A stretch of DNA of 64,000 nt from Lingula anatina (taxonomy: Eukaryota; Brachiopoda; Lingulata; Lingulida; Lingulidae), in contig NW_019773514.1 of NCBI RefSeq assembly GCF_001039355.2, positions 70,593 to 134,592 on the forward strand. The letters are read 5' to 3'. The translations under genes and the position numbers were made by a program. Positions 1 to 10,583 of the stretch are shown in pieces (the stretch's first letter is position 1; every line of letters starts with the position of its first letter). Under the pieces are notes generated by a model. The model was given only the letters and a program-made list of their open reading frames with translations, ran no database searches and was not told the origin of the DNA.

Positions 1-2
1 CA

Positions 3-803
3 CAAGATAAAGATGACGATGGCGACGGAATTCCAGATGACCAAGAAGATTCCGATGGCGACGGGATTCCAGATAGTATAGATAATGATGACGACGGCGA
101 CGGAATTCCTGATAATTTGGAAAAAGACACCGATGGTGATGGGATTCCTGACTATTTAGACGACGACGATGATGGAGACGGAATTCCCGATTCACAAGAT
201 AAAGATGACGATGGTGACGGAATTCCGGATGACCAAGAAGATTCCGATGGTGACGGGATTCCAGATAGTTTAGATAATGATGATGACGGAGACGGAATTC
301 CCGATAATTTAGAAAAGGATACCGACGGTGATGGAATTCCGGATTATTTGGATCCTGATGATGACAATGATGGAATTCCAGATGATCGTGATCGAGACGA
401 CGACAATGACGGTATTCCAGACGAACAGGAAATCGATACGGATGGCGATGGCATACCGGATTACTTGGACGATGATGACGACAACGACGGCATACCAGAT
501 GCCCAAGACAATGATGATGACGGCGATGGGATCCCAGATGACAGGGAAAAAGATACAGACGGCGACGGAATACCGGATTACCTAGATGATGACGACGACA
601 ACGACGGCATTCCAGATTCTGAGGATGATGACGACGACGGTGATGGGATTTTGGACGTAGATGAAAAAGACACTGATGGCGACGGCATACCAGATTATTT
701 AGATGACGACGATGATGGTGATGGAATACCAGATTATTTAGACGAAGACCAAAATGGTGATGGAATACCAGATTATGAGGAAGTGACTAAAGACGAGTTA
801 TGA
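3..803 (+). CDS. Gene 1, last exon: KDEL-tailed acidic TSP3-repeat protein
   Basis: The frame is open from the window's left edge to a TGA at 801-803; the 5' part of the gene lies outside. About 266 residues are visible, made almost entirely of 20 loops of the form D-x-D-G/N-D-G-I-P-D spaced about 13 residues apart. This is the calcium-binding loop pattern of thrombospondin type 3 repeats. A higher-order unit of 64 residues (192 bp) is repeated: the block starting at 3 recurs at 195. The C-terminus is K-D-E-L, the animal ER retrieval signal. The inferred role is a high-capacity, low-affinity calcium buffer in the ER lumen. By analogy with gene 2 next door, a signal peptide and calsequestrin-like domain may lie upstream, but this cannot be seen. 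The gene could alternatively be a secretory-pathway acidic protein with another use, such as biomineralisation. The exon call is firm; the function is inferred. Confidence 0.85.
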   Translation, partial: QDKDDDGDGIPDDQEDSDGDGIPDSIDNDDDGDGIPDNLEKDTDGDGIPDYLDDDDDGDGIPDSQDKDDDGDGIPDDQEDSDGDGIPDSLDNDDDGDGIPDNLEKDTDGDGIPDYLDPDDDNDGIPDDRDRDDDNDGIPDEQEIDTDGDGIPDYLDDDDDNDGIPDAQDNDDDGDGIPDDREKDTDGDGIPDYLDDDDDNDGIPDSEDDDDDGDGILDVDEKDTDGDGIPDYLDDDDDGDGIPDYLDEDQNGDGIPDYEEVTKDEL

Positions 804-1117
804 TGATTTATGTGATCTTCCAAAATATAAATGTGCTTTTTTATCCAAACATAATCTCTTTTACACTTCAAAACCATTTTCAAAGAAGGAAAAACTTGGC
901 GTATCAAAACATCACTCTCCACGGCAGCAGTGCGTTGTTAAGTAGAAATACAAATTTGTGCTAGAAAATTGGGCGCGATTCCATTTCATATTTGAAATAC
1001 ATTTATAAAGAGACTTCTGTAAGTCATCGCCTGGAATAGCTCATGTCCCCTTTTTCAACATATATAAGTTCAACATCAATACATTTTGCTGTGCGTCTGT
1101 ACTGTGTAAAGGTCTGT

Positions 1118-1123
1118 AATAAA
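1118..1123 (+). terminator. Poly(A) signal of gene 1
   Basis: An AATAAA lies 315 bases after the gene 1 stop codon, giving a 3' UTR of about 330 bases. It is the first canonical signal after the stop. Confidence 0.55.
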
Positions 1124-1139
1124 TGTGATAACTTTTTAT

Positions 1140-3615
1140 GTGCACGCGTGTAGAACATGTGATATCATACATAGTCATAACAGCTCCTCGCCGCCATACG
1201 CCATAGGTGCTAGTTCAGTCCTGTGCTTTTTAACAGCGCAAAACGATAGATATTTCTGGATACATAAGGTTGTCAGAAACCAATCAACAGAGCCAATTAT
1301 GTTTATGGGGTCAAGGACATTTAATGACCAGCACGCTAAAAACAATAAGGCTTACAATCAACGCAAGACTTTTTCATATAACTGAAGCACCCAAGTGTTA
1401 AACGACATTGTTTATCAAACATGGAGTATCATTCATCCAGAGTAAAGGAAAGCGGCTAAAATTCTGCCACAAGCAGACAGCTGCATCAAAATAATTCTCA
1501 ACTGTGAATTCCGTTCGCGGCGATAAAAACTATATCATTTCTAAATGACATCTTTGTTGCTTTTCGTTTGTTGATTTTGCATCATGTCGTTTTTGGTCAT
1601 ACGTGTTGGTCATACCTACCATTTTTACACACAAAAGTGAAAATACATTAAATTTGGAAATCCATCAAAGAATGTGTTATTACTTATTTCATTTTGGGAG
1701 AGGAAGAGCGTGAAAGGGAGGGGTCAAAATAAATTGCATTTTTAAGAAAACAGCATCTAATTACAATAATTGACGAAAGTATAAAAAAAAATTCGCTTTA
1801 CATGGGACATCATATGATTTCTTACCGCATCATGGCAGTTTCAATTGAATTTGAAGAATATTAAGTAGAAAATATCAAGTCTATCAGAATATCTTGGGTG
1901 GATGTGTTTATCCAGACGTAAAACAGATATTTCTTCAAAAAAAGTTTTGTAATTTTAATCTATTAAAATTACTTCAAAAAAATCCCTGGCTGCTCGTACA
2001 TGTCCATGTACACATGTTGACAGGATTATTGAATGAAATTGTAAGGCGTAGGCATGTTATATTGTTAACAAAGCTCATGGCCGAAATTTTCACATGTATT
2101 TTTGTTTCAATTGTTTAGTGTATAAATACGGATTCTCACATATGAAACTTCTTCGCGTAAGCCATGGAGGGTTCAATATAAACTGGAAAGCTGTATGAGA
2201 CTCTATTTTAGATACCTAGAGCAAAGATTGGCGTATATGGTGCATGGCCCTCAGCGCGTGTGCAGCGGCGCGCGAAAACGAGCCATGTCCGATGACGTAA
2301 TCACTTACTTTAGTCAAAAGCAAATATTATAGGAACAATAATTCGCACCGACAGCATCGGAAGATCTAGACATCAGATACATGGATTATTACGTAAAAAT
2401 TTTAAAGGTACACAAACATGTTTATCAAGCGCGTCAAAGGCGCCTCTGGAATATACTTATGTAGGGAGTTTCAGGTGTGTGTTTGACCTAACATACTTGA
2501 CATAATCTTATTTAATGCAGCCAAATATATGCTCTTAATTTCTTTAATTTCTTTTTCTTTTACATTTTACATTCTTGTCTTTTACATTTACCCGAATTAG
2601 GTGTTATTCACAATGATACCATACACAATCAAACATAAATGGTATGCTGAAATATTACAAATGCATTTTAGTTCACAGCCGTTGTGGCGCTGAACAATAT
2701 AAGTAATTGCCGAAGATTTTCGTCTTGGGTTCCTTAATTCATAAGCAATTACGACAGAAAATGTTAGAAATGAACATTTCTCATCTGGTATAGGTCAGGT
2801 ACCATTATCTGTCTGTCCGTCTGTTTGTCCGTCTGCTTTGCTTTCTTTAATACAGATTGAATTGCCCAACACATTCAGGATACAATCGAAGATCATCAAA
2901 GATACCGTGAGTTAACGCCATCATCTTCCAGTTTCATCCCGCTCCTCGTGCAAGAAGAGTTAAATACATGGTGACCTCAGAGCAAAACAAGTTTATTTCG
3001 GGTATTACTAGACGGTCTTTATCTCCTACCAAGCGTTGACAAGAGGCGCATCGTACCATTTACAACAATAAATGATGTTGTCAAAGAACAATAGGTATTT
3101 GAAATTTGACAAGCAGCAAATGCGATGGTGTGGAACTGAGGTAATGTGATCTCCTCAGTCATTGGTCGTGCCAAGGTCACGGGTAAAGCTAGCAGTGAAT
3201 TTCACTTATACTACATTGACTAGTTCTTTAAATTCTCCATCCCTATAAAAGATGTAATTCAAAAACTTGTTTTTCACAGTTATGTCCGGGTACATAAAAA
3301 TCTAGTTTAAGATTTGTTCTGGGTTCTAAGTTCTATATTTCATTTGACTCCTTCCTCTCTTCTCCCCCTCCCTTCACATACGCAACAGGTCTTTGTAAGT
3401 TAAATGATGCCTAGTTCTTTTCACTGGTCAGTAACCCTGATTTAATCCGGAACCCTACAATTTTCCCAACTATATGCTGTTACAGTTTTAGGTGGACACT
3501 GTGTTCAACAGCGCACTTTTAACAACACCAGTCCTGCTGAGACGCGGCGGGATAAAGGGTGTGCCGGAAGTTTTCCTCCTTTGCAAAACACAGAATCATT
3601 ACCTGACTTGGCACC
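1140..3615. other. Intergenic region between genes 1 and 2
   Basis: About 2.5 kb of AT-rich DNA. I see no convincing exon; the short open frames lack repeat loops, domains or supporting splice sites. It should hold the gene 2 promoter. A TATA-like GTATAAAAAA lies at about 3621, but it would give a 5' UTR of only a few bases, so the true start may lie further upstream. Confidence 0.5.
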
Positions 3616-3654
3616 AGTCAGGTATAAAAAATTATTATTTTAAAACTTCAAAAA

Positions 3655-5520
3655 ATGAGCAAGCCAGTGACTTGTTTGGTACATTTGATCGTCAGCTGCA
3701 TGTTAATCTCGGCGGCATACAGTAACATTGCGGACAAGGTCGTGAAGACGGACCACAATGGCTTGAAGAAGCTGATTGACAGCGGCGAACTTTCAGTAGT
3801 TTATTTCCCACCATACTGCGGAGAAAAACTATTCCAGGTAAGAATCTGTTTATTGTTTTTTTAACCGACACGGTAACACAGCGTGTATTGATAAAATCTC
3901 AGCTGATTTAAACAGACAAGGCCTCATCGTTCGTTAAAAATTCCGCAATGTCTATTTTATAGATAGGACTTTACTCAAGAATGCTACAGATATTTTATAA
4001 ATGATAACTTGCTAAAGCATATATAGTAGGGCGTGGGCAGCGTAGTAGTTTAGGGCGATTTTTTCATCGGAAATAAACCATTTCGTGAAAGTATACATTC
4101 TAGTTTCTTCCAGAGCAAACGTTACAATATGGCTGAAAGGCCTACATTGTAAAGGTATCTTATATCTTTTTTGTCTGCTTGAATGAACTTCAGGCAAAAA
4201 TAGACGTAGAGAAAGAGCGCATATTGGGGGCCACACATCCTGGAGGATTTAAGCTCTAACATTAGGGATGGATCTTTTTAACCCCCCCCCCCCCCTTCCA
4301 ATCAATGCATCTCGCTTCAGATTTTGAACGGTAGAATTTGTTGCATTTTTTTGCACATGGGTTCTTGTGCGAGGGTTCCCCATCTTGGCTTACTTTTGTG
4401 GGTTTGTCCCCGGACGAGTAAATTTTGTTTTTAAAAATGGAAATGGTAAGATGGGCCCCCACACCTCCTCCTAAAACCCCTCTGTACGGCTGTCTGCTTC
4501 GACTCGTTTCGTATGGCAAATTCACTCACAAGCCGGACAGGCAAGTGTAACACTGGCGTATTGAGTTATTGCCATTTCTCCAAGCTATTTTCAAAGTTGT
4601 GAATTCATAAAAGTATTGGCACCTACCATGCAAAACGAAACACTCATTTAAAATTTACTGTCTCATTTTATTTTCACAGTGAGACATAGACTATCTCTGT
4701 TACACAATTCTATGTCTCTTATTTTCCAAAAAAAAGTGTTTTGGCAGAAGAGAGCAGGGTTTTACTAATTTCACCGTGTGTGTTTTTAAAACATAGACTG
4801 TATTGTCCTCACCTTCCTATGCTCCAATGCCTGGGATCAAACCAAAGTCCAACGAGCGCATTTTACTCGGTCACACGCGACAGAGCGTGATCACGGCAAC
4901 ACGTCAGGGATGAACACGTCACAAAGACATAGTGCCCTGTTACACAAGTCCATATTCACCACATACTGGTACTTACTACAAATTTCGAAAGGAATATTGC
5001 GCAGTATGTCACTTGGGGATCAGCTGGCAGAAGCGAGGCACATCTTTATTGTCACATTCAAGAAGTATACCGTGGCGTAAATAACCAGCCGGCGGACTCT
5101 CTTTATACCCGTTAATTGGGTGTGACGTCTCCAACAGGTAGAAATGACCTTCTCTTACCCCCCCCCTCTCAACCTCTGGCTTAAAATAGGATTGGACACA
5201 TGCTTTAAAACGATACATTCAAAATATCATAAAACGTAAGTTACTTTATCTCCAGATTCATCAAAATGGATATAAAGCATAATTTGTTCAAGCTTATTTA
5301 GTGACGATTTCCAACCTGTGCAGAGGGTGTGTCGCGTTTATAGATATAAATCATGTTTTTACATTATTGGTTTGATGCTTTTATCTCAGATTGCAGCGAT
5401 TTAAGCGTACCCTAAAGGTGTTTTCTGAATTTTTTTCAGGAAACGCTTCCAATATTAACAGAACACATAAATGCAGCAATAGTGGACGACGTCAGCATCG
5501 CTCAGAAACAGGGTAACCAC

Positions 5521-5554
<34 letters not shown>

Positions 5555-5797
5555 CGATTCCTTGTACTGACACAAACACTCACCACCCACTAAAAACGCT
5601 CACCACTTACATATACACGAACAAAGCGATAGATGTTCACAGGCTGCTATGGGCCCTACTATTTTCCCTGTGTTTTATGTATGCAATCTGCTTCAGGACT
5701 CGGCAAATGGGGTGCCATCGTTGTTTACTGGCAGGGGAAGAAGATTCTTTACACGGGGGAGAAAACGAAAGAAAAGTTAGCGACATATCTTCACGAG
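3655..5797 (+). CDS. Gene 2 N-terminal exons 1-3: signal peptide and calsequestrin-like fold
   Basis: The ATG at 3655 is chosen because it opens a clean secretory signal: short basic N-terminus, hydrophobic core, then A-A-Y-S before the mature chain. The three exons (61 codons, then 58 codons) end in phase 0, and exon 4 starts in phase 0. Similarity to calsequestrin rests on the order of strands and on the [12 protein letters not shown] segment, which matches the calsequestrin 'VDSEKD..VAKKLGL' region as I remember it. Cys55 is the only cysteine in the segment that aligns to the PDI active site (C-G-E-K instead of C-G-H-C). Confidence 0.75.
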
Positions 5798-8700
5798 GTA
5801 GGTGTTGCGTGTCCTTATAAGCTTACAAATAGCAGCTTCAAACAATCTTCTGCCAGATGAAGGATATGACGAAAACCGGGCGGAATTTATTTTAGTGTCT
5901 ACTCTTCCAAAAATTCATTTGAAAAATTGAAAAAAATTTCGGAATTCTTTACTACCGCGTACATAAAGCATCCCTCCGTGAGACTCTAAATCATTTTTTC
6001 TACCTGTCCATGATGAAACACTATATTTTACGAAATAACAAAATTATCAACCCACGAAATAACGAAGGACCTGTATGCAGTATAAAAAGATGATCAAAGA
6101 TACCATAAACATCTGTGAATATATATATGAATGACAGCAATGCATTTGTACACACAGTTCCAAACAGACAAAGATGGCGACGGCATACCGGATGCAATTG
6201 ATCACGACGATGACGGCGATGGAATCCAGGATCACCAGCACATAGACTCGGATGGGGACGGCGTACCGGATCACTTGGACCATGACGACGACAATGATGG
6301 AATACCAGATCACCATGACAATGACGATGATGGAGATGGAATCCTGGACCATCATGACGAAGATCATCACGACTGGCACGGTAAATATGGTTGCTTCTAT
6401 GCACCGCTAACTTTTCATGACATTTTTAATCACTGCAATGAAACCGTCAACCAGGTTACAAGTCTGATACTCTTATCTTAACACAAATAGCCTCCCTATA
6501 TAGCTATGCTTACTTACAACCCATCAACCAGGTAACATGTCTCTTTTTAAGTTTTGCATAGATATAATACCTTTATACCCAAACTTTCATAAATATAAAA
6601 CAGTAACCGAATATATTAAATGCATGTACAAGTAGGTAATAAACGGTTTGTGACAACAATTTTTTTTAAATCAGAAATGATGAAAAATATTGATGACTTC
6701 TATCTGACAATATCTTAGTCGCCAACCCAAGGATTACGCCATGTAATATTCATGCTGGATTTTAGGTCACAAGGACACAGATGGAGACGGCATACCGGAT
6801 CATTTGGATCATGACGATGACGGAGACGGTATACCGGACCACCATGACGAGGATCACCATGAATTCGGAAAAGGTAATGAGACGGCGACCCTTTGGTTTT
6901 GAATTCATAGCTGTACAGTCATTTGAGAAAAAGAGTTAGACTTTATAACGTTAGCAATGCATCGTTTGTAGCAACATGTTCATTATAAGTTAGCAATTAT
7001 TTTAATTTGAAACGATTTTGTTTTCTGTCGTGTATGCTGTGTATTCATAGAATTCTATAACACGTCATATCGCAATTGTTGGTGTTTTTAGAAAGTATCT
7101 TATTATTATTTTTGCTTATTTCTTTCAGTTCGAGACAGCGTTTGTGTGAATGCAAATGCGTAGTTAGTATTTCTCTTAATTTAGCTTCTTTACCTTTATT
7201 TCATTTTCTCCTAATTTTCTCCTCTCAAAAGACCACGTGGACACGGATGGAGATGGTATACCAGATCACCTGGACCATGACGATGATGGGGATGGCATTC
7301 CGGATCATCACGACGAAGATCACCATGAATATGGAAAAGGTGAACGCGCTTACGTGTCTCATACACAACCCCTACATTAAGGCCCAGATAGCACATTTTA
7401 AATAGTTTATATCCAATGATGCCATGAGGTTAAACATTCCCATATTTCAAAACGACCTAAAGGTATTTATTTATGGTTTAAAGCTACTGTACAAGTTGTC
7501 ATTTATGCAATTTTTTTCCTTTAAGTAATAAAATTAAATCTGATAATATGTTTTATTTGGATTTTTCGAGTAGATCACAAAGACTCGGATGGGGACGGCA
7601 TACCGGATCATTTGGACCACGATGACGACGGTGACGGCGTGCCAGATCACCATGACGACGATCATGGCCATTTCCATAAGAGAAAATCTGCAACCCAGGG
7701 CAAAGCAGGTTAGTAGTATGATAGCAGTTACCCAGCATACATGTACATTGACACCTTACGTTATTACAACGTATATTACAAAGTATTATTATATTGCCCT
7801 TGCTTATAGTCAAGCTAAATCACTGTAAACTTCATTTGCATTCATCGAGAGTAAATATTTCGTAGACCTCGTCGACACTGACGGTGACGGAATACCGGAT
7901 CATCTGGATCACGATGATGATAATGACGGCATACCGGATCACCATGATGACGACCACCATGACTGGCATGGTAAGTTACGTCTGACACAAACATGTACCT
8001 ATGTGAGCTACATTTCACGTTCTCCTTCACCAAAACGACACTACGAATTTTATAATATTGTCTCAGACGTTCTCAAGCCACTAATGTTAATATACATGTA
8101 CATGGACTCTTCGTTGTTTTAGTTTATTTGTGTACATGCGTGCTCGTGTGTATTTGACTTTCACAAAATTATTGTCGGTATTTTTATGGTATGTATCATT
8201 TAGAACACTGTACTATGTTATTTTTTCCCTGTAGGTCACAAAGACACGGATGGAGACGGAATACCAGATCACCTAGATCATGATGATGATGGAGATGGTA
8301 TACCGGACCATCACGATGACGATCATCATGAATATGGAAAAGGTGGGTCATTAAAGGATTTTCAGATATGACTCTTGAGTATTATTTTCTTTTTGGCACT
8401 ATTGAGTGGATTAAAAATTAAGGCATGTGAATAGGTTAGCCAATTCATTAAAAACAGCTATTTCCCTCTTGACGGTTCTCATTTTCGCAACTTTTGACAC
8501 AATGAATAGAGCATTGAATTGCATGTAACTGTACAAGTACAAGGCACAACATTTGATGTGATTGATATCCTTACAGCACAATCACGTCCACTGCAGCTTG
8601 TCTCAACTACTACACTACTTTATAGGCTGACTCAAAGAAAAAAATTCGACAAATGTCAACTCGTTTTTACAAAACGGAATCTATCACAACATCGTGCCGA

Positions 8701-9278
8701 GTAAAGAAAAAGCAATTAAATAGCAAGTGTTGCTAATAAATGTTCACGTAATTACAACCTTTGTATTTGATTATGGGAAATGAATCAGAAGTTGTTATTC
8801 CTCATTTAGGTCATAAAGATAGCGACGGTGACGGCATCCCGGATCATTTGGACCACGACGATGACAATGACGGCATACCGGATCACCATGATGAAGATCA
8901 CCATGAATATGGAGCCGGTAGGTTTCAAATCAAATTTTTTAATCAAATTGATCAATCTCGGTACTTTGTCTGTGGAAAATTAATTCATATCTGAAAAATG
9001 GTGAGTATTGTATTGCAAAAGAAGAGCTTAAACATCAGCTTCTTACTTTCATAAATACGTAATATTTAATACTTGAAGAGACACCAAAACAGATCCCTTG
9101 CCCTTTATCTTTTTCTGTAGATCACGCAGACGCTGATGGAGACGGCATACCGGATCACTTAGATCATGACGACGATGGCGACGGTGTACCGGATCATCAT
9201 GACGACGATCACGATCATTTCCACTCGAAAAAGGCCGCAGAAGCCAAGAAGGCGGGAAAAGTTAAAACAGAATTGTAG
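3655..9278 (+). CDS. Gene 2: calsequestrin-like domain plus TSP3 calcium loops, KTEL-tailed
   Basis: Coding exons: 3655-3837, 5440-5512, 5697-5797, 6158-6380, 6766-6873, 7232-7339, 7574-7708, 7866-7970, 8235-8342, 8810-8917, 9121-9278. All introns are GT-AG and the sum is 1410 nt (469 aa plus stop), with phase preserved throughout. Residues 1-23 are a signal peptide. Residues 24-119 resemble one thioredoxin-fold domain of calsequestrin: a VVYF strand, a PPYCGEK segment where PDI has its CxxC site, and a later strand with YTGEK. The second cysteine is missing, so redox activity is unlikely. Residues 120-469 are Asp/His-rich calcium loops. The last residues are K-T-E-L, an ER retrieval variant also found in POGLUT1 (KTELC1). 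The predicted role is ER calcium storage. Mature mRNA and calcium binding are unproven. Confidence 0.85.
6158..9278 (+). repeat. Tandemly duplicated calcium-loop exons of gene 2
   Basis: Exon 4 (223 bp) holds about four loops. Exons 5, 6, 9 and 10 are each exactly 108 bp; exon 7 is 135 bp and exon 8 is 105 bp. Exons 5 to 10 all start and end in phase 1 and encode a near-identical unit: [22 protein letters not shown], then a H-H-D-E-D-H-H-E tail. Exon 7 has an extra basic insert (K-R-K-S-A-T-Q-G-K). Exon 11 has the last two loops, an A/K-rich linker and KTEL. The shared length and phase show repeated exon duplication. Confidence 0.9.
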
Positions 9279-9777
9279 ACGGCATCTCAGCTGGCGATTG
9301 GATTGCTTGTGTCAGATACGCCCGGCAACAACCATTTTGGATATCCAAGGCGATCTGGATGCAGATCAAAATCTGGAGCCCGTTAGTGATGGTGCCTTGA
9401 CGGCCGACATAATGTGGAGACAAGGCTATGATTATAATAAGTCATGAGAGACGAGTCGTGAAAAAAACCCAAATATTTTAAAGCATTAGAAATTCGAGTT
9501 TTTTTAGTTGACATAATTACTATTAGTAAAGAGAATTTTAAAACGTATCGATTTGCATGCCTACTTATAACTTGACACCTTCTTGTTAGACGTACGTGTT
9601 TGAATTCTGAAATAACGTTTTATGTCAAAAATATCATAAATCATGATTGTATTCACTTTTTTATAATAAGATTTCTGCACTACACACTGCGAGTAAATAG
9701 CTTCATATGTAGGATTATAAAAACATATTGTAATATTTCATGTTCTCTTCACGTATCACACTGCACATTCAGTGGAC
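9279..9777 (+). other. Gene 2 3' UTR
   Basis: No AATAAA or ATTAAA occurs in the first 500 bases after the stop. The first canonical signal is at 9782, inside the terminal repeat of a transposon-like element. Confidence 0.5.
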
Positions 9778-9781
9778 TGAG

Positions 9782-9787
9782 AATAAA
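9782..9787 (+). terminator. Candidate poly(A) signal of gene 2
   Basis: AATAAA lies 504 bases after the TAG at 9276-9278. It falls inside the left terminal inverted repeat of the element starting at 9780. Confidence 0.4.
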
Positions 9788-10065
9788 ATCGGAGTCCAAG
9801 TGACTCTAAACTTGGAGTCCAGCAGCGGTGCCTAAAATAACTCCCAATTGGAGTCAAGTTGACTCCGATGGAGTAACACCATCCCAGACCCCACAGGAGG
9901 GTCACAATTGACTCCATTCACATATCCCTTCATCCCTTGATTTATCTCTGCAAAAGAGTCACCATGACCCCATATTAAGGAATTTTTGACTCCTTGGCTG
10001 ATTGAAAAACGAAACAGCTGCAACAACAGTGCCAAGCGGGGAGACAGCAGGTGCCGTTTATTAGA

Positions 10066-10150
10066 GACCGGTATGTCCCCGGTGGGGCTTGAACCCATGT
10101 CCTCCCGCTCAGGAGGCGGGCACTCTAACCTGTATACCAACATATCACTT
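10066..10150 (-). mobile_element. tRNA-derived SINE-like segment
   Basis: On the - strand, an A-box-like stretch (TGGTATACAGGTTAGAGTGC) is followed by an anticodon-arm-like hairpin (CCCGC, loop CTCCTGA, GCGGG; anticodon CCT) and a perfect B box GGTTCAAGCCC at 10085-10095. The two acceptor strands do not pair, so it is not a working tRNA. It looks like a SINE head or tRNA pseudogene. Confidence 0.5.
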
Positions 10151-10583
10151 AAAGGGTGTGGGCAACTGAAAGCCCGGGCCAGTAATAAGTGCACGAGTTC
10201 TGCATGCAGAAACACACAGAAAACCACTTGTTCATCATAAAACCAACTATGGCCAATAAAGTAATGTTTATACTGACAAAGGATGATGAAAACTGTCCAG
10301 CGAGCGAAAAGAGTCTGTGAAAGGGGTCAGCCAGACTCTGGCCTCCGGTAATTTGACTCTGATTTTAGAGCCAGATTTACTCCATGAGAGCCAGGGGGTG
10401 ATTGACTCTGATAAGAGAGTCTAAAGACTCTGGTAGTGGGGTAATTTGACCCTTATATAGGAATCAAATTAACTCCATGAGGGTCAAGGGGTGCTGGACT
10501 CTGACTAGAGAGTCAAATGACTCCAATTTTATTCTGTGTGGTAACGCAGAGGATACAACTTGTTACGTTTTAATGGCGCAACT

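Larger units (their letters stand above)
9780..10535. mobile_element. TIR element rich in GACTC/GAGTC motifs
   Basis: The left end (AGAATAAAATCGGAGTC) is the inverse of the right end (GACTCCAATTTTATTCT at about 10519-10535). Both arms, roughly 220 bp each, are packed with TGACTC and GAGTCA motifs in both orientations. There is no transposase frame, so it is non-autonomous. No clear target-site duplication is visible. A tRNA-like segment lies between the arms. Confidence 0.55.

Noticed and set aside
1-803. Bacterial contamination, because DGDGIPD repeats are common in bacterial surface proteins
   Set aside because: The neighbouring relative is split by good GT-AG introns, and KDEL/KTEL tails are eukaryotic ER signals.
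3621-3633. TATA box for gene 2
   Set aside because: It would put the start site almost on the ATG at 3655; a more distant promoter or 5' UTR exon is as likely.
6021-6404. Long His/Arg-rich frame on the - strand over exon 4 of gene 2
   Set aside because: It is the antisense shadow of the repetitive GATGAC-type coding sequence.
6158-9278. CRISPR-like or satellite array, from the regular 36-residue units
   Set aside because: The units are coding exons with conserved splice sites and varied introns, not identical spaced repeats.
10066-10150. Functional tRNA-Arg(CCT) on the - strand
   Set aside because: The acceptor strands do not pair and the T stem has a mismatch; only the box and anticodon-arm features are tRNA-like.
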